64,000 nucleotides of DNA from Aliarcobacter skirrowii CCUG 10374 (GTDB lineage Bacteria; Campylobacterota; Campylobacteria; Campylobacterales; Arcobacteraceae), in the NCBI RefSeq assembly GCF_003544835.1, contig NZ_CP032099.1:1488001-1552000 (forward strand), read 5' to 3'. A program made the translations under genes and the position numbers. Shown here piece by piece: positions 30,387 to 40,419 of this stretch (its first letter is position 1; each line of letters opens with the position of its first letter). The notes below the pieces were generated by a model that searched no databases, was not told the DNA's origin, and saw only the letters and a program-made list of their open reading frames with translations.

Positions 30387-30748
30387 CGGAACCTAAAAAA
30401 ATCTTACGATTTTATTTAGGGTCCTCTTTTCTTGCCTAAAAGTTTTAGTTTAACTAGAACTTTTAAATTTGATAATATTCTTTGGCTACTATCTTATTAA
30501 ACATATATACAAGTACATACTATAATAAGTTAGTTGTGTTATCTATAGTTTTATAATTATCTTTTCAAATAATTATCTTTTTTAGATATGAAATTTTTTT
30601 ATTTAAAATTAAACATTACTATTTAATTTTACGAAAAAATTTTAAAGACTTTAACATTATATTTTTAAATATCATTTAGTAACTTCTTTTACAAAGCTCT
30701 AATATAAATCTTATAATCTCTTATAAAACTTATATTAAAACTTAAGTA
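30387..30748 (-). other. Spacer between tRNA-Ala and 23S
   Basis: About 360 bp of AT-rich transcribed spacer without a gene. It contains the 5' arm of the 23S processing stem (30476-30506) and short hairpins next to the 23S start, for example CCTAAATAAAATCGTAAGAT on the minus strand pairing with TTTAGG. No coding potential was seen. Confidence 0.7.
30476..30506 (-). other. 5' arm of the pre-23S processing stem
   Basis: The plus-strand reading TTCTTTGGCTACTATCTTAT matches the reverse complement of 27437-27465 except for a 1-base indel and two substitutions. Together they form a long stem flanking 23S rRNA. Confidence 0.8.
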
Positions 30749-30824
30749 TGGTGGAGAATAGCGGGATCGAACCGCTGACCTCCTGCGTGCAAAGCAGGCG
30801 CTCTCCCAGCTGAGCTAATTCCCC
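30749..30824 (-). tRNA. tRNA-Ala (anticodon TGC)
   Basis: 76 nt, CCA encoded. The acceptor pairs GGGGAAT with ATTCTCC, the D-arm is AGCTCAGCTGGGAGAGC, the anticodon loop TTTGCAC gives TGC, and the T-loop is GGTTCGATCC. It is located between tRNA-Ile and 23S. Confidence 0.97.
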
Positions 30825-30852
30825 AAACCAACAATCTTTAAAGATTATTTAA

Positions 30853-30929
30853 TGGTGGGCCTATCAGGACTTGAACCTGAGACCTCACGATTATCAGTCG
30901 AGCGCTCTAGCCAGCTGAGCTATAGGCCC
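30853..30929 (-). tRNA. tRNA-Ile (anticodon GAT)
   Basis: 77 nt, CCA encoded. The acceptor pairs GGGCCTA with TAGGCCC, the anticodon loop CTGATAA gives GAT, and the T-loop is GGTTCAAGTCC. It directly follows 16S in the transcript. Confidence 0.97.
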
Positions 30930-30954
30930 ATTCACCTATACTTTTCGGTTAAAT

Positions 30955-30992
30955 AATCTTTATAAACCAAATATGAGTTGTTAAAAAATATT
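30955..30992 (-). other. 3' arm of the pre-16S processing stem
   Basis: The plus strand AATCTTTATAAACCAAATAT and the following bases match the reverse complement of 32700-32740 with few changes. The pair flanks 16S rRNA and would form its RNase III processing stem. Confidence 0.8.
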
Positions 30993-31042
30993 GTTTTTCT
31001 TTATTTATATATTAAGAACCAAATCTTAATAATATTTCTTTG

Positions 31043-32560
<1,518 letters not shown>

Positions 32561-32699
32561 TTTTTTTATATCTATTTTCATAAATATATATTTGTTATAG
32601 TTTATTTGAATCTGACTTTTTTGTTTTTAATTACTTAATTACAAAATTATCACTCAAGTTATAGACAAGTTATAATTTTACTTATACTTGTTTCTTCAT

Positions 32700-32740
32700 A
32701 ATATTTTTTTAACATTTCTCATATTCAGTTTATAAAGATT
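32700..32740 (-). other. 5' arm of the pre-16S processing stem
   Basis: Inverted partner of 30955-30992. Matching cores include AATCTTTATAAA and AATATGAG followed by TTAAAAAA, interrupted by small differences. Confidence 0.8.
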
Positions 32741-32813
32741 ACATCTTCTTAAACCGTCTAATCATAATTTTAAAGATCTTAATTTTAAACCGTACTGGTC
32801 AAATTGGACGGGA

Positions 32814-32842
32814 ATTATAATAGGAAAATCTTACTTTGTCAA
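32814..32842 (-). promoter_or_regulatory. Consensus sigma70 promoter of the rRNA operon
   Basis: On the minus strand TTGACA (32837-32842) and TATAAT (32814-32819) are both perfect consensus, with an optimal 17-bp spacer and a GC-containing discriminator (TCCCG). A transcript would start about 245 nt before 16S. A full -35 box is uncommon in this phylum. Confidence 0.9.
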
Positions 32843-32923
32843 GAGGTTTGCGCTTAACTTTGGCTTAAATTTTGGAATTCTTTCTATTTTGTTGAAAAAT
32901 GCCCATTTTTAGGACATTTTTTA

Positions 32924-33343
32924 TTAATTTTCTTTTATCATTGATATATAATCAGCTAAAAGCTCTAACTCTTGTTCACTTCTTGCATCTATATGAGCTT
33001 TCATTATTGTTTTAAACTCTCCACCATATGTTCCATCTTTATAACCTTTAAATATAGTTAATAACTCCTCTTTAGAATAATCATTAATTGGTTTAGATAC
33101 ACCTAATGCTTTTGCATCACCTTTTAAACCATGACACGAACTACAAGATTTATATAAAGTTTTACCATCTTTTACTACTACAATTATATCTTCAGATATT
33201 GTCTCTTCTACATTTTCATCAACAAACTCCTCTTGCGCAACAACTTCTTCTTTTACTGCTAGTTCTTTAACATCTTTTTTATCTTCACTTGAACAAGATA
33301 TAAATAAAAACATCGACACAAAAGTTAAAATAAACATTCTCAT
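32924..33343 (-). CDS. Cytochrome c-type lipoprotein
   Basis: Start ATG at 33343 (MRMFILTF), with AAGGAG 7 bases upstream, gives 139 residues. The frame continues upstream into clpA but lacks a ribosome site. Residues 1-16 are a lipoprotein signal with lipobox LFISC, so the protein is anchored by Cys16. An acidic Glu-rich linker (about 20-60) precedes a small class I cytochrome c domain with heme motif CSSCH and the GYKDGTYGGEFKTIMKAH segment. The distal heme ligand is probably a Met in that region. It closely resembles the 96-residue cytochrome at 57.3 kb. The gene follows clpA by 13 bp. Confidence 0.88.
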   Translation of the reverse strand: MRMFILTFVSMFLFISCSSEDKKDVKELAVKEEVVAQEEFVDENVEETISEDIIVVVKDGKTLYKSCSSCHGLKGDAKALGVSKPINDYSKEELLTIFKGYKDGTYGGEFKTIMKAHIDARSEQELELLADYISMIKEN

Positions 33344-33356
33344 AATAAACTCCTTT

Positions 33357-35564
33357 TTAATTGATATAAGTAAAAATAAAATCATCTTTATAATCTATTT
33401 TTACAACTCCACCTTTTTTTAACTTTCCAAATAAAATCTCATCTGTCAATGGATTTTTTATTTTATCTGATATTACTCTATTTAAAGGTCTTGCACCCAT
33501 AGTTTTATCGTAACCTAGATTTGCCAACTCATCTTTAGCTTTTTTACTAATCTCTATTTTTATTTTTTTGCTCTCTAGTTGTCTTTCCAAATCCTCTATA
33601 AACTTACCAACAACTTTTGAAACAATATCTAAACTTAAGCTATCAAAACTAACAACTGCATCAAGTCTATTTCTAAACTCTGGTGCAAAAAATTTGTTTA
33701 TAGCTTTTCCTTCATTTAGTTTTTCATTTTTTGCAAACCCCATAACATTTGCTTCAGCAACTCCAAGATTTGAAGTCATTATTAATATAACATTTTGAAA
33801 ATCAGCTTTATTTCCACTATTATCAGTTAGTTCTGCATTATCCATAACTTGAAGCAAAATTGACATTAAATCTGGATGGGCTTTTTCAATCTCATCAAGT
33901 AATAAAACTGTATGTGGATGTTTTCTTATAGCTTCTGTTAAAAGTCCACCTTGTTCAAATCCAACATACCCAGCAGGTGCTCCAATAAGTCTTGAGATTG
34001 CATGAGCCTCCATATATTCACTCATATCAAATCTTTCAAAATGGATTCCTAGTTGTAAAGATAGCTCTTTTGCAACTTCTGTTTTTCCAACTCCAGTTGG
34101 TCCTGTAAATAAAAAACTTCCAATTGGTTTTTTATCAACTCCCAATCCTGCTTTATTTCTTTTTATTGCTTGAACTATTGATACTATTGCTTTATCTTGT
34201 CCAAAAACTCTTTTTTGCATATTTTTTTCTAGATTTTTTAATAGTGTCAAATCTGATTTTGTTGCACTTCTTGAGGGAATATGAGCCATTTTTGAAACTA
34301 CATCTTCAACATCTTTTGAAGTTATTGTTATATTTGAATCACTTTTTGTTTTTAAAGTTGTTGATAATTCAATCTTTTTACTAGCACCCACCTCATCAAT
34401 AACATCTATTGCACAATCTGGTAAAAATCTATCTTGAATATATTTTTTACTAAGTTCAACTGCACTTATAATTGCACTTTTTGAATATTTTACTTTATGA
34501 AACTCTTCATATTTTGATTTTAATCCTTCTAATATTAAAATTGAGTCTTCAACACTTGGTTCATTTATATCAACCTTTGCAAATCTTCTACTAAGAGCTT
34601 TATCTTTTGCAAAATCATTTCTATACTCAGAGAAAGTTGTAGCTCCAATACATCTTAGTTTTCCACTTGCTAAAAGTGGTTTTAATATATTTGAAGCATC
34701 CATAGCACTTCCACCAACACTTCCAGCTCCAACAATTGTATGAATCTCATCTATAAATAAAATTGCATTTGGAATTTTGCTTATCTCTTTTAGAAGAGAT
34801 TTTAGTTTTTTTTCAAAATCTCCTCTATATTTTGTTCCAGCTAACATCGAACCCATATCCAGTGAAAAAACTTTTGAATCTTCTAAAAATGGTGGAACTT
34901 CACCTGAGGCAATTTTTAAAGCTAAACCTTCTGCAATTGCTGTTTTTCCAACTCCTGGTTCTCCCACTAAAAGTGGATTGTTTTTCTTTCTTCTTCCTAA
35001 AATCTCAATTACTCTTTGTAACTCTTTATCTCTTCCAATTACTGGATCAATTTGATTTTTTTTAGCAATTGCCACAAGTTCACTTGAGTTTTGATCAAGC
35101 ACTTTATCATTTTGTTCATCTCTATTTTCAACACCTGTATCATCTTTATGAGAAATCTCTTCAAGAATATCAACTCTTTGAATTCCAAGTTTTTTTAATA
35201 AATATGTAGCATAAGAATTTTCATCTTTTAAAATTGCCACAAACATATCTTCAACATTTGCTTTTGTTTTTCCACTACTTTGAGTATGTGCAACCATATA
35301 TTCAATAGTTGAAGATAAAGCTATAGTCTCAATTGGCTCATCAACAATATTTTCAGGTAACTTTGGCGTTGTATCATCTACATATTTTTTTAAATCTTCA
35401 AATAGTTTTATGCTATCTACATTTAAATCTTCAAATAGCTCTTTTATTGTTTGACTATTTATTAACATTAAAAAAATATGTTCCAATGTTAGGTACTCAT
35501 GTCTATTTGTTTTTGCGTAGTTTATAGATTTTGCAAAAATCTCTCTTAACTCTTTACTTATCAT
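33357..35564 (-). CDS. clpA: ATP-dependent Clp protease ATP-binding subunit ClpA
   Basis: ClpA is a AAA+ unfoldase delivering substrates, including N-degron proteins via ClpS, to ClpP. The 735-residue protein has an N-terminal Clp_N repeat domain (about 1-140), D1 with Walker A GEPGVGKT (201-208), and D2 with Walker A GPTGVGKT and the pore loop AGYVGFEQGG. The D2-small domain carries a MGF tripeptide where ClpA/ClpX usually have the IGL/IGF ClpP-docking loop. No long middle coiled coil is present, which separates it from ClpB/ClpC. It starts 1 bp after the clpS stop. Confidence 0.95.
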   Translation of the reverse strand: MISKELREIFAKSINYAKTNRHEYLTLEHIFLMLINSQTIKELFEDLNVDSIKLFEDLKKYVDDTTPKLPENIVDEPIETIALSSTIEYMVAHTQSSGKTKANVEDMFVAILKDENSYATYLLKKLGIQRVDILEEISHKDDTGVENRDEQNDKVLDQNSSELVAIAKKNQIDPVIGRDKELQRVIEILGRRKKNNPLLVGEPGVGKTAIAEGLALKIASGEVPPFLEDSKVFSLDMGSMLAGTKYRGDFEKKLKSLLKEISKIPNAILFIDEIHTIVGAGSVGGSAMDASNILKPLLASGKLRCIGATTFSEYRNDFAKDKALSRRFAKVDINEPSVEDSILILEGLKSKYEEFHKVKYSKSAIISAVELSKKYIQDRFLPDCAIDVIDEVGASKKIELSTTLKTKSDSNITITSKDVEDVVSKMAHIPSRSATKSDLTLLKNLEKNMQKRVFGQDKAIVSIVQAIKRNKAGLGVDKKPIGSFLFTGPTGVGKTEVAKELSLQLGIHFERFDMSEYMEAHAISRLIGAPAGYVGFEQGGLLTEAIRKHPHTVLLLDEIEKAHPDLMSILLQVMDNAELTDNSGNKADFQNVILIMTSNLGVAEANVMGFAKNEKLNEGKAINKFFAPEFRNRLDAVVSFDSLSLDIVSKVVGKFIEDLERQLESKKIKIEISKKAKDELANLGYDKTMGARPLNRVISDKIKNPLTDEILFGKLKKGGVVKIDYKDDFIFTYIN

Positions 35565-35565
35565 T

Positions 35566-35865
35566 TTACTCTTCTTCCATAACAGCTTTTAAAGGAAAGC
35601 CTTTCTCTCTTGACATAGTTTTTACTTGAGCTACTTTTGTAGAAGCAATTTCAAAACTATAAACTCCACAAAGTCCTTTTCCATTGTTGTGAATATTTAA
35701 CATTATAGTTTCAGCTTCACTATTTGTTTTTCTAAATACTTTTACTAAAACATCAATTACAAAATCCATAGTTGAATAGTCATCATTTAATAAAAAAACA
35801 TTATACTTCTTTGGCTCTTCTACTTCTAAATCTTCATTTAACTCTATTTCAATCTCATTACTCAC
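35566..35865 (-). CDS. clpS: ClpA adaptor ClpS
   Basis: ClpS binds proteins with bulky hydrophobic N-termini and passes them to ClpAP. The 99-residue protein contains the recognition-pocket motif VFLLNDDYSTMDFV (Asn-Asp-Asp near 27-29) and the MLNIHNNGKGLCGVY segment with the conserved His. The start is GTG, preceded by AAGGG; no ATG fits. It is located immediately before clpA. With Bpt in the same genome it completes the N-degron route. Confidence 0.95.
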   Translation of the reverse strand: MSNEIEIELNEDLEVEEPKKYNVFLLNDDYSTMDFVIDVLVKVFRKTNSEAETIMLNIHNNGKGLCGVYSFEIASTKVAQVKTMSREKGFPLKAVMEEE

Positions 35866-35941
35866 ATTAAACCCTTATTATTTTTACTATGTTAAAATCT
35901 TTTTTTCAAAAGATACAAATTATAACAAAAAAGAGATTATT

Positions 35942-36580
35942 ATGAAGATTGATCCAAAAGATTATATAAACAAAGCTATTTTTATAACTGCAACCAATAC
36001 AGATGTTGGTAAAACTTATGCTTGTGAAAAGTTTTTAAACTTTTTTGCAAATGCTAATTTAAGAGTTGGTTACTTTAAACCTATTGAAACAGGTGTGCAA
36101 AATAGTACTCCACTTGATGGAAGTAAAATGTTAAATCTAGCAAAAAAACTAAACAAAGATTTTGAACATATATCTATAAATGATTGTGTTCCATATCAAT
36201 TTACTCTCCCCGCTTCACCTTATGTTGCAAAAGAGAACTCAAAAATAGATATAGAGTTTTTAAAAGAGAAAAAAGAGTATCTAGAAAATTTTTGTGATGT
36301 TTTAATAGTTGAAGGTGCTGGTGGTTTGATGGTTCCAATAGAAAAAGATTTTTTTATGATTGATTTAATAAAAGAGTTTAATACAAAAGCTTTGTTAATA
36401 ACTCCATCAAAATTAGGATCTATAAATGATACCCTACTTTCAATAGAAGCTTTAAAAAATAGAGATATAGATTTTGAATTTTTTATAAATTTGTATTTAG
36501 ATATAGATAGTTTTGAAGAGGTTTCAAAGCCATTCTTAAAAGATTATTTTAAAGAGTTGAAGTTTTTGCAAGATTTATAA
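35942..36580 (+). CDS. bioD: Dethiobiotin synthetase BioD
   Basis: BioD closes the ureido ring in biotin synthesis using CO2 and ATP. The 212-residue protein has the P-loop TATNTDVGKT (about 16-25), the substrate segment GYFKPIETGVQN, and VEGAGGLMVPI (Mg2+/carbamate region). It starts at ATG 35942, divergent from clpS. No other bio gene is nearby. Length and motifs are normal. Confidence 0.94.
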   Translation: MKIDPKDYINKAIFITATNTDVGKTYACEKFLNFFANANLRVGYFKPIETGVQNSTPLDGSKMLNLAKKLNKDFEHISINDCVPYQFTLPASPYVAKENSKIDIEFLKEKKEYLENFCDVLIVEGAGGLMVPIEKDFFMIDLIKEFNTKALLITPSKLGSINDTLLSIEALKNRDIDFEFFINLYLDIDSFEEVSKPFLKDYFKELKFLQDL

Positions 36581-36680
36581 AAACCTCAATTATTATAATA
36601 AGCTTAAAAATATTTCGTATATTAAAAGATATAAATTGATTTCATTTTAAATTGTGTATAACTTCACTATTGATTTTATG

Positions 36681-36686
36681 TATAAT
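36681..36686 (+). promoter_or_regulatory. Candidate -10 box of the CoA-ester gene cluster
   Basis: TATAAT preceded by ATG lies 52 bp before the likely start of the first lyase gene, in the 157-bp gap after bioD. No clear -35 was seen. Confidence 0.4.
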
Positions 36687-36737
36687 AAAATTTCATTCAT
36701 AAAAATAAAAAAGAAATTTCAAAGAAAGGTTGAACAC

Positions 36738-37871
36738 ATGATGACTTCTGCAATAGATTTATCTAAATTAACAGCAAAAGATGATTTGACTCCAGTTCTT
36801 GGAGGTTATTGGCCAGGGATTCAAATCTACTATCCACCAATAAAATATAATCCACTTGATGGATCTTATGAGAGTATGGAACAAGCTAAGCTTAGACTTC
36901 AAAAACATGCTTACAATACAAGAGCTCACACAGTTTTATTTGACTTAGAAGATGGTTGTAGACAAAAAGCTATGAGTAGAGAGCTTTTAATTCAAGAGTT
37001 ACCAAAATTTCCTCAAAGAGATTTTCAAATAGCTATTAGAATAAATCCATTTAGAACTGAAGAGTATGAAGAGGATTTAAAAATGCTTAAACAAATTCAT
37101 CAATATGTTGATGTAATAGTTTTAGCAAAAGCTGGAGAGGTTTATGGAAGTGCTGAAATTAGAGATTTATCTTCTTGGTTAATCTCTATTGGAAGTAATC
37201 TTACAATTCAACCAATTGTTGAGCACCCAAAATCTTTAAGAATTGCTGATAGATTAATGGAGTATTCAACTGTTAAACATATAGTATTTGGAATTCATGA
37301 CTTTTCAAAAGCAATGGCATACAAAATCACTCCAAAAGGTTGGATTGATGAGCTTGAAACATATTTTGATATGTTAACTTTAGAAGCTAGAATTAAAGGT
37401 AAAGGTGTAATTGGTGGAGTTGAAGTAATGCTAACTCCTCACTCACTACCAAGTAATTGTGTTGAGAAAAAAGATATTAGAAGATGGTTAGATTTACATG
37501 GAGATGAAGCTAGTAAATATGTTTATTCACATGCTTTAAGAGAGAGTTCTATGGGATTAACTGGTAAACAAGTTATTACTCCAAACCATATAAATATCTG
37601 TAAAGTTGCATTTACTCCAAGCCCAAATGAGATTGCAAAAGATGTCTCTATTTTAAAAGCTGCTATTGAAGCAGATGCACTTTTAAGTGGAGCTATTAGA
37701 TATGAAGGTGAGATGCTAGATCCTCCAATGTTTGGTAAATCTTTACAAAACATTTTAAGAGCTTATGCACTAAATAGCCTTTCAAAAGAGGATAAACTAT
37801 TTGCACTTTCTGTGTTAAATAGAATGCCTTTAAATACATTTAAAGAAAATTGGCCATATGGTCAACTGTAA
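36738..37871 (+). CDS. HpcH/HpaI aldolase - citrate lyase beta-like CoA-ester lyase (first copy)
   Basis: Members of this TIM-barrel family cleave malyl-, methylmalyl-, citramalyl- or citryl-CoA. The start at ATG 36738 (MMTSAIDLSK) follows AAAGG; the frame runs further upstream without a ribosome site. The 377-residue product has LFDLEDGC (about 67-74), the CoA/carboxylate arginine in RINPF (101), and the metal ligands Glu162 (PIVEHPKSL) and Asp188 (FGIHDFSKAM), so the active site looks complete. It is longer than CitE (about 290) by an N-terminal segment and a helical C-terminal extension. The substrate is unknown. It is first of four closely spaced genes. Confidence 0.85.
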   Translation: MMTSAIDLSKLTAKDDLTPVLGGYWPGIQIYYPPIKYNPLDGSYESMEQAKLRLQKHAYNTRAHTVLFDLEDGCRQKAMSRELLIQELPKFPQRDFQIAIRINPFRTEEYEEDLKMLKQIHQYVDVIVLAKAGEVYGSAEIRDLSSWLISIGSNLTIQPIVEHPKSLRIADRLMEYSTVKHIVFGIHDFSKAMAYKITPKGWIDELETYFDMLTLEARIKGKGVIGGVEVMLTPHSLPSNCVEKKDIRRWLDLHGDEASKYVYSHALRESSMGLTGKQVITPNHINICKVAFTPSPNEIAKDVSILKAAIEADALLSGAIRYEGEMLDPPMFGKSLQNILRAYALNSLSKEDKLFALSVLNRMPLNTFKENWPYGQL

Positions 37872-37886
37872 TTCAAGGAGATTAAA

Positions 37887-40409
37887 ATGAGTCAAACAGT
37901 TAAAATAGATATACCTGAATTTTTAAATATTGGTGTTGCTTGTACTTCAGCTTGGTTGGGAAGTGCAAAAGAGAATAATGTTGCGATGATAATTGAAGAT
38001 GATAAACTTGGAACTGATGAAGTTACTTATAAAGATTTAAGTGTAAAATCGGATCAAGTAGCAAACTTCTTTACTCAAAATATTGGATTAAAACCAAGAG
38101 ATAGAGTTCTAGTTTGTCTTAAAAACTCTTTAGCATATCCAATATCTTTTTTTGGTGTTATGAAAGGTGGAATGATTGCTGTTCCAACTTCAACTTTGTT
38201 AAGTGGTAGTGAAGTTAAATATTTAGCTGAAGATTCTCAAGCTAAAGCTATAGTTTTATCAGCTTCTATGTACGAAAACTTAGTACCATACTTAGAAAAT
38301 CTTGACAACTTAAAAACAATAGTTGTTGCTGGAGTTGATAGTGTTGATGATTTCAAAAAACCAAAAGATATAAATGTTTACGCATTAAGTAAAATTTTTC
38401 AAGAGTGTGATACAACAGCAAATCACTATAACTCAAGATCAGGAGAACCTGCATATTTAGTTTATACATCTGGAACAACTGGTTATCCAAAAGGAGTACT
38501 TCACTCTCACAGATCACTTGTTGGAAGAAAACCAGCAACTGATTATTGGTTTGATTTTAAAGAGAATGATAGAATAATGCACTCTGGAAAATTTAACTGG
38601 ACTTATGTTTTAGGTTCTGCACTTATGGATCCACTATACAATGGTCACACAGTTATTGCTTATGAAGGTGCAAATGATGCTTCTACATGGATTAATTTAA
38701 TCAAAAAACATAACTGTACAATTTTTATTGGTGTTCCAACAATTTATAGACAAATTATTCAAAAAACAGATTTCAAACTTGATGATTGTCCAAGCTTAAG
38801 ATACTGCATGAGTGCTGGAGAGCATTTAAGTGATGAGATGTTAGGACTTTGGAGAGAAAGATTCAAACAAGATATTTATGAGGCAATTGGAATGAGTGAG
38901 TGTTCATACTATATTTCACACTCAAAATTTAATCCAATAAGACCAGGAAGTGCAGGATTCCCACAACCAGGACATATTGTAAAACTTCTAAATCCTGAAA
39001 CTTTAGAAGAAGTTGGAGTTGAAGAAGAGGGAATGATTTGTATTGGAGAAGATGATCCAGGATTATTCTTAGAGTATTGGCAACTTGAAGAAGAGACTTT
39101 AAAATCAAGACATGATGGTTACTTCTTTACAGGAGATTATGCAAGAAAAGATAAAGATGGATATATCTGGTTTATTGGAAGAAAAGATGATATTATCAAT
39201 ACTTTTGGATTTAGAGTAAGTCCACATGAGATTGAAAGAGTTGTAAAAACTCACGCCGATGTTGCTGATTGTGTTGCTTTTGGTTTAGATATCGAAAAAG
39301 ATAAAACAATAGTTGCTATTGCTGTTGTTGGGCACTCAGCTTTAAGTAAAGAGAAAGAGCAAGAGATTTTAAAATTTGCTCAAAATAATCTTGCAAAATA
39401 TAAAGCTCCTAAAGAGATTTTTGCTCTAAGTGATTATCCAAGAACAAAAAATGGAAAAGTTTTAAGAAAACAACTTGTAAAAGATCTACACGAACAATAT
39501 TTTGCTGTGACAAAAGGTGAAGAGGTAGTTGAATATAAAGCTAGAAGATCAATGCTACTAGTACCTTCATACAATAAACACAATGTAGAAAAAGCAAAAA
39601 CTGTTTTAGCAGATTCTGTTATTTTTGATTTTGAAGCTATTTTAGCTGAACAAAGAGAAGTTGGAAGATCTGTTGTAAAAGAGGTTTATAAAGAGCAAGG
39701 TCCTAAATTTGGAGATAGTGAAAGAGTTATTAGAGTAAACAATCTTGGAAGTGAAGATTTAAAAAAAGATTTAGCTTTGGCAAAAGAGATTGAACTTGAT
39801 GCAATACTATTTTCAAAAATTGATACAAAAGAGGATGTTTTAGAGGCTGTTAAATTAATTGAAGAGGTAAATCCAAATTTAACTCTTATGATTATGATAG
39901 AAACTCCACTTGCAGTGTTAAATATTCATGAAATTTGTGCAGCTAGTCCTAAAGTTGAAGTTGTTGTTGTTGGTTCAAATAAACTAGCAAATAGACTTCA
40001 AATAGATATAAAAAGAGGTTCAAAAGCTATTGTTACATATTTAACTCAAATAGCACTTGCAGCAAAAGCTTATGGGAAAATAGTAATAGATGGACCTCAT
40101 TTTGATGTTATGGATGAGTTTGCTTGTGAAGATTCAACAAAAGATGCATTTAATCTAGGATTTGATGGTAAATCTCTTGTACATCCAGTTCAAATTGAGT
40201 ATATAAATGATATATTCACTCCAAAACAAAGCGAAGTTGCAGATTATGAAGAGATGATTAAAAAGTATGAAGAGGCAAATAAACAAGGTAAAGAGGTAAT
40301 CTTACATAACAATAGATTAGTTGACTCTTCAAAAATAACTTGGGCAAGAAAAATGATTAAGCTTTATGAAACATATAAAGCTTTAGGTCAAAATCTATTT
40401 GGAAAATAA
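37887..40409 (+). CDS. CoA ligase (AMP-forming) fused to a degenerate CitE-like lyase domain
   Basis: This 840-residue two-domain protein has the good ribosome site AAGGAG. Residues about 10-535 form an acyl-CoA synthetase related to benzoate-CoA ligases: P-loop YTSGTTGYPKG (193-203), GMSECSYYISH, GYFFTGD (410-416) and the catalytic lysine in RTKNGKVLRK (Lys523). Residues about 553-790 form a citrate lyase beta-like barrel (RRSMLLVPSYNK, RVIRVNN, MIMIETPLAV). In this second domain the usual metal-binding aspartate of GTNDLA is replaced by lysine (GSNKLA, Lys698), and the DLED motif reads DFEA. The barrel may therefore be non-catalytic or changed in function. The acid activated is unknown. Confidence 0.88.
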   Translation: MSQTVKIDIPEFLNIGVACTSAWLGSAKENNVAMIIEDDKLGTDEVTYKDLSVKSDQVANFFTQNIGLKPRDRVLVCLKNSLAYPISFFGVMKGGMIAVPTSTLLSGSEVKYLAEDSQAKAIVLSASMYENLVPYLENLDNLKTIVVAGVDSVDDFKKPKDINVYALSKIFQECDTTANHYNSRSGEPAYLVYTSGTTGYPKGVLHSHRSLVGRKPATDYWFDFKENDRIMHSGKFNWTYVLGSALMDPLYNGHTVIAYEGANDASTWINLIKKHNCTIFIGVPTIYRQIIQKTDFKLDDCPSLRYCMSAGEHLSDEMLGLWRERFKQDIYEAIGMSECSYYISHSKFNPIRPGSAGFPQPGHIVKLLNPETLEEVGVEEEGMICIGEDDPGLFLEYWQLEEETLKSRHDGYFFTGDYARKDKDGYIWFIGRKDDIINTFGFRVSPHEIERVVKTHADVADCVAFGLDIEKDKTIVAIAVVGHSALSKEKEQEILKFAQNNLAKYKAPKEIFALSDYPRTKNGKVLRKQLVKDLHEQYFAVTKGEEVVEYKARRSMLLVPSYNKHNVEKAKTVLADSVIFDFEAILAEQREVGRSVVKEVYKEQGPKFGDSERVIRVNNLGSEDLKKDLALAKEIELDAILFSKIDTKEDVLEAVKLIEEVNPNLTLMIMIETPLAVLNIHEICAASPKVEVVVVGSNKLANRLQIDIKRGSKAIVTYLTQIALAAKAYGKIVIDGPHFDVMDEFACEDSTKDAFNLGFDGKSLVHPVQIEYINDIFTPKQSEVADYEEMIKKYEEANKQGKEVILHNNRLVDSSKITWARKMIKLYETYKALGQNLFGK

Positions 40410-40419
40410 GGAGATAAAT

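Larger units (their letters stand above)
32561..32923 (-). other. rRNA operon leader and promoter region
   Basis: 363 bp without a gene. It holds the operon promoter (32814-32842), a leader of about 245 nt, the 5' arm of the 16S processing stem and AT-rich sequence with short hairpins. Nothing coding was seen. Confidence 0.75.

Noticed and set aside
33344-33385. Upstream start for the cytochrome lipoprotein inside clpA
   Set aside because: It would bury the lipoprotein signal; ATG 33343 has AAGGAG and a clean lipobox peptide.
33568-35527. Several 64-100 codon frames on the plus strand opposite clpA
   Set aside because: Antisense shadows of the clpA frame, rich in Leu/Phe or Ser from AT-rich codons; no ribosome site.
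36654-36737. 28-residue extension of the first CoA-ester lyase
   Set aside because: No ribosome site, low-complexity basic sequence and overlap with the candidate promoter.
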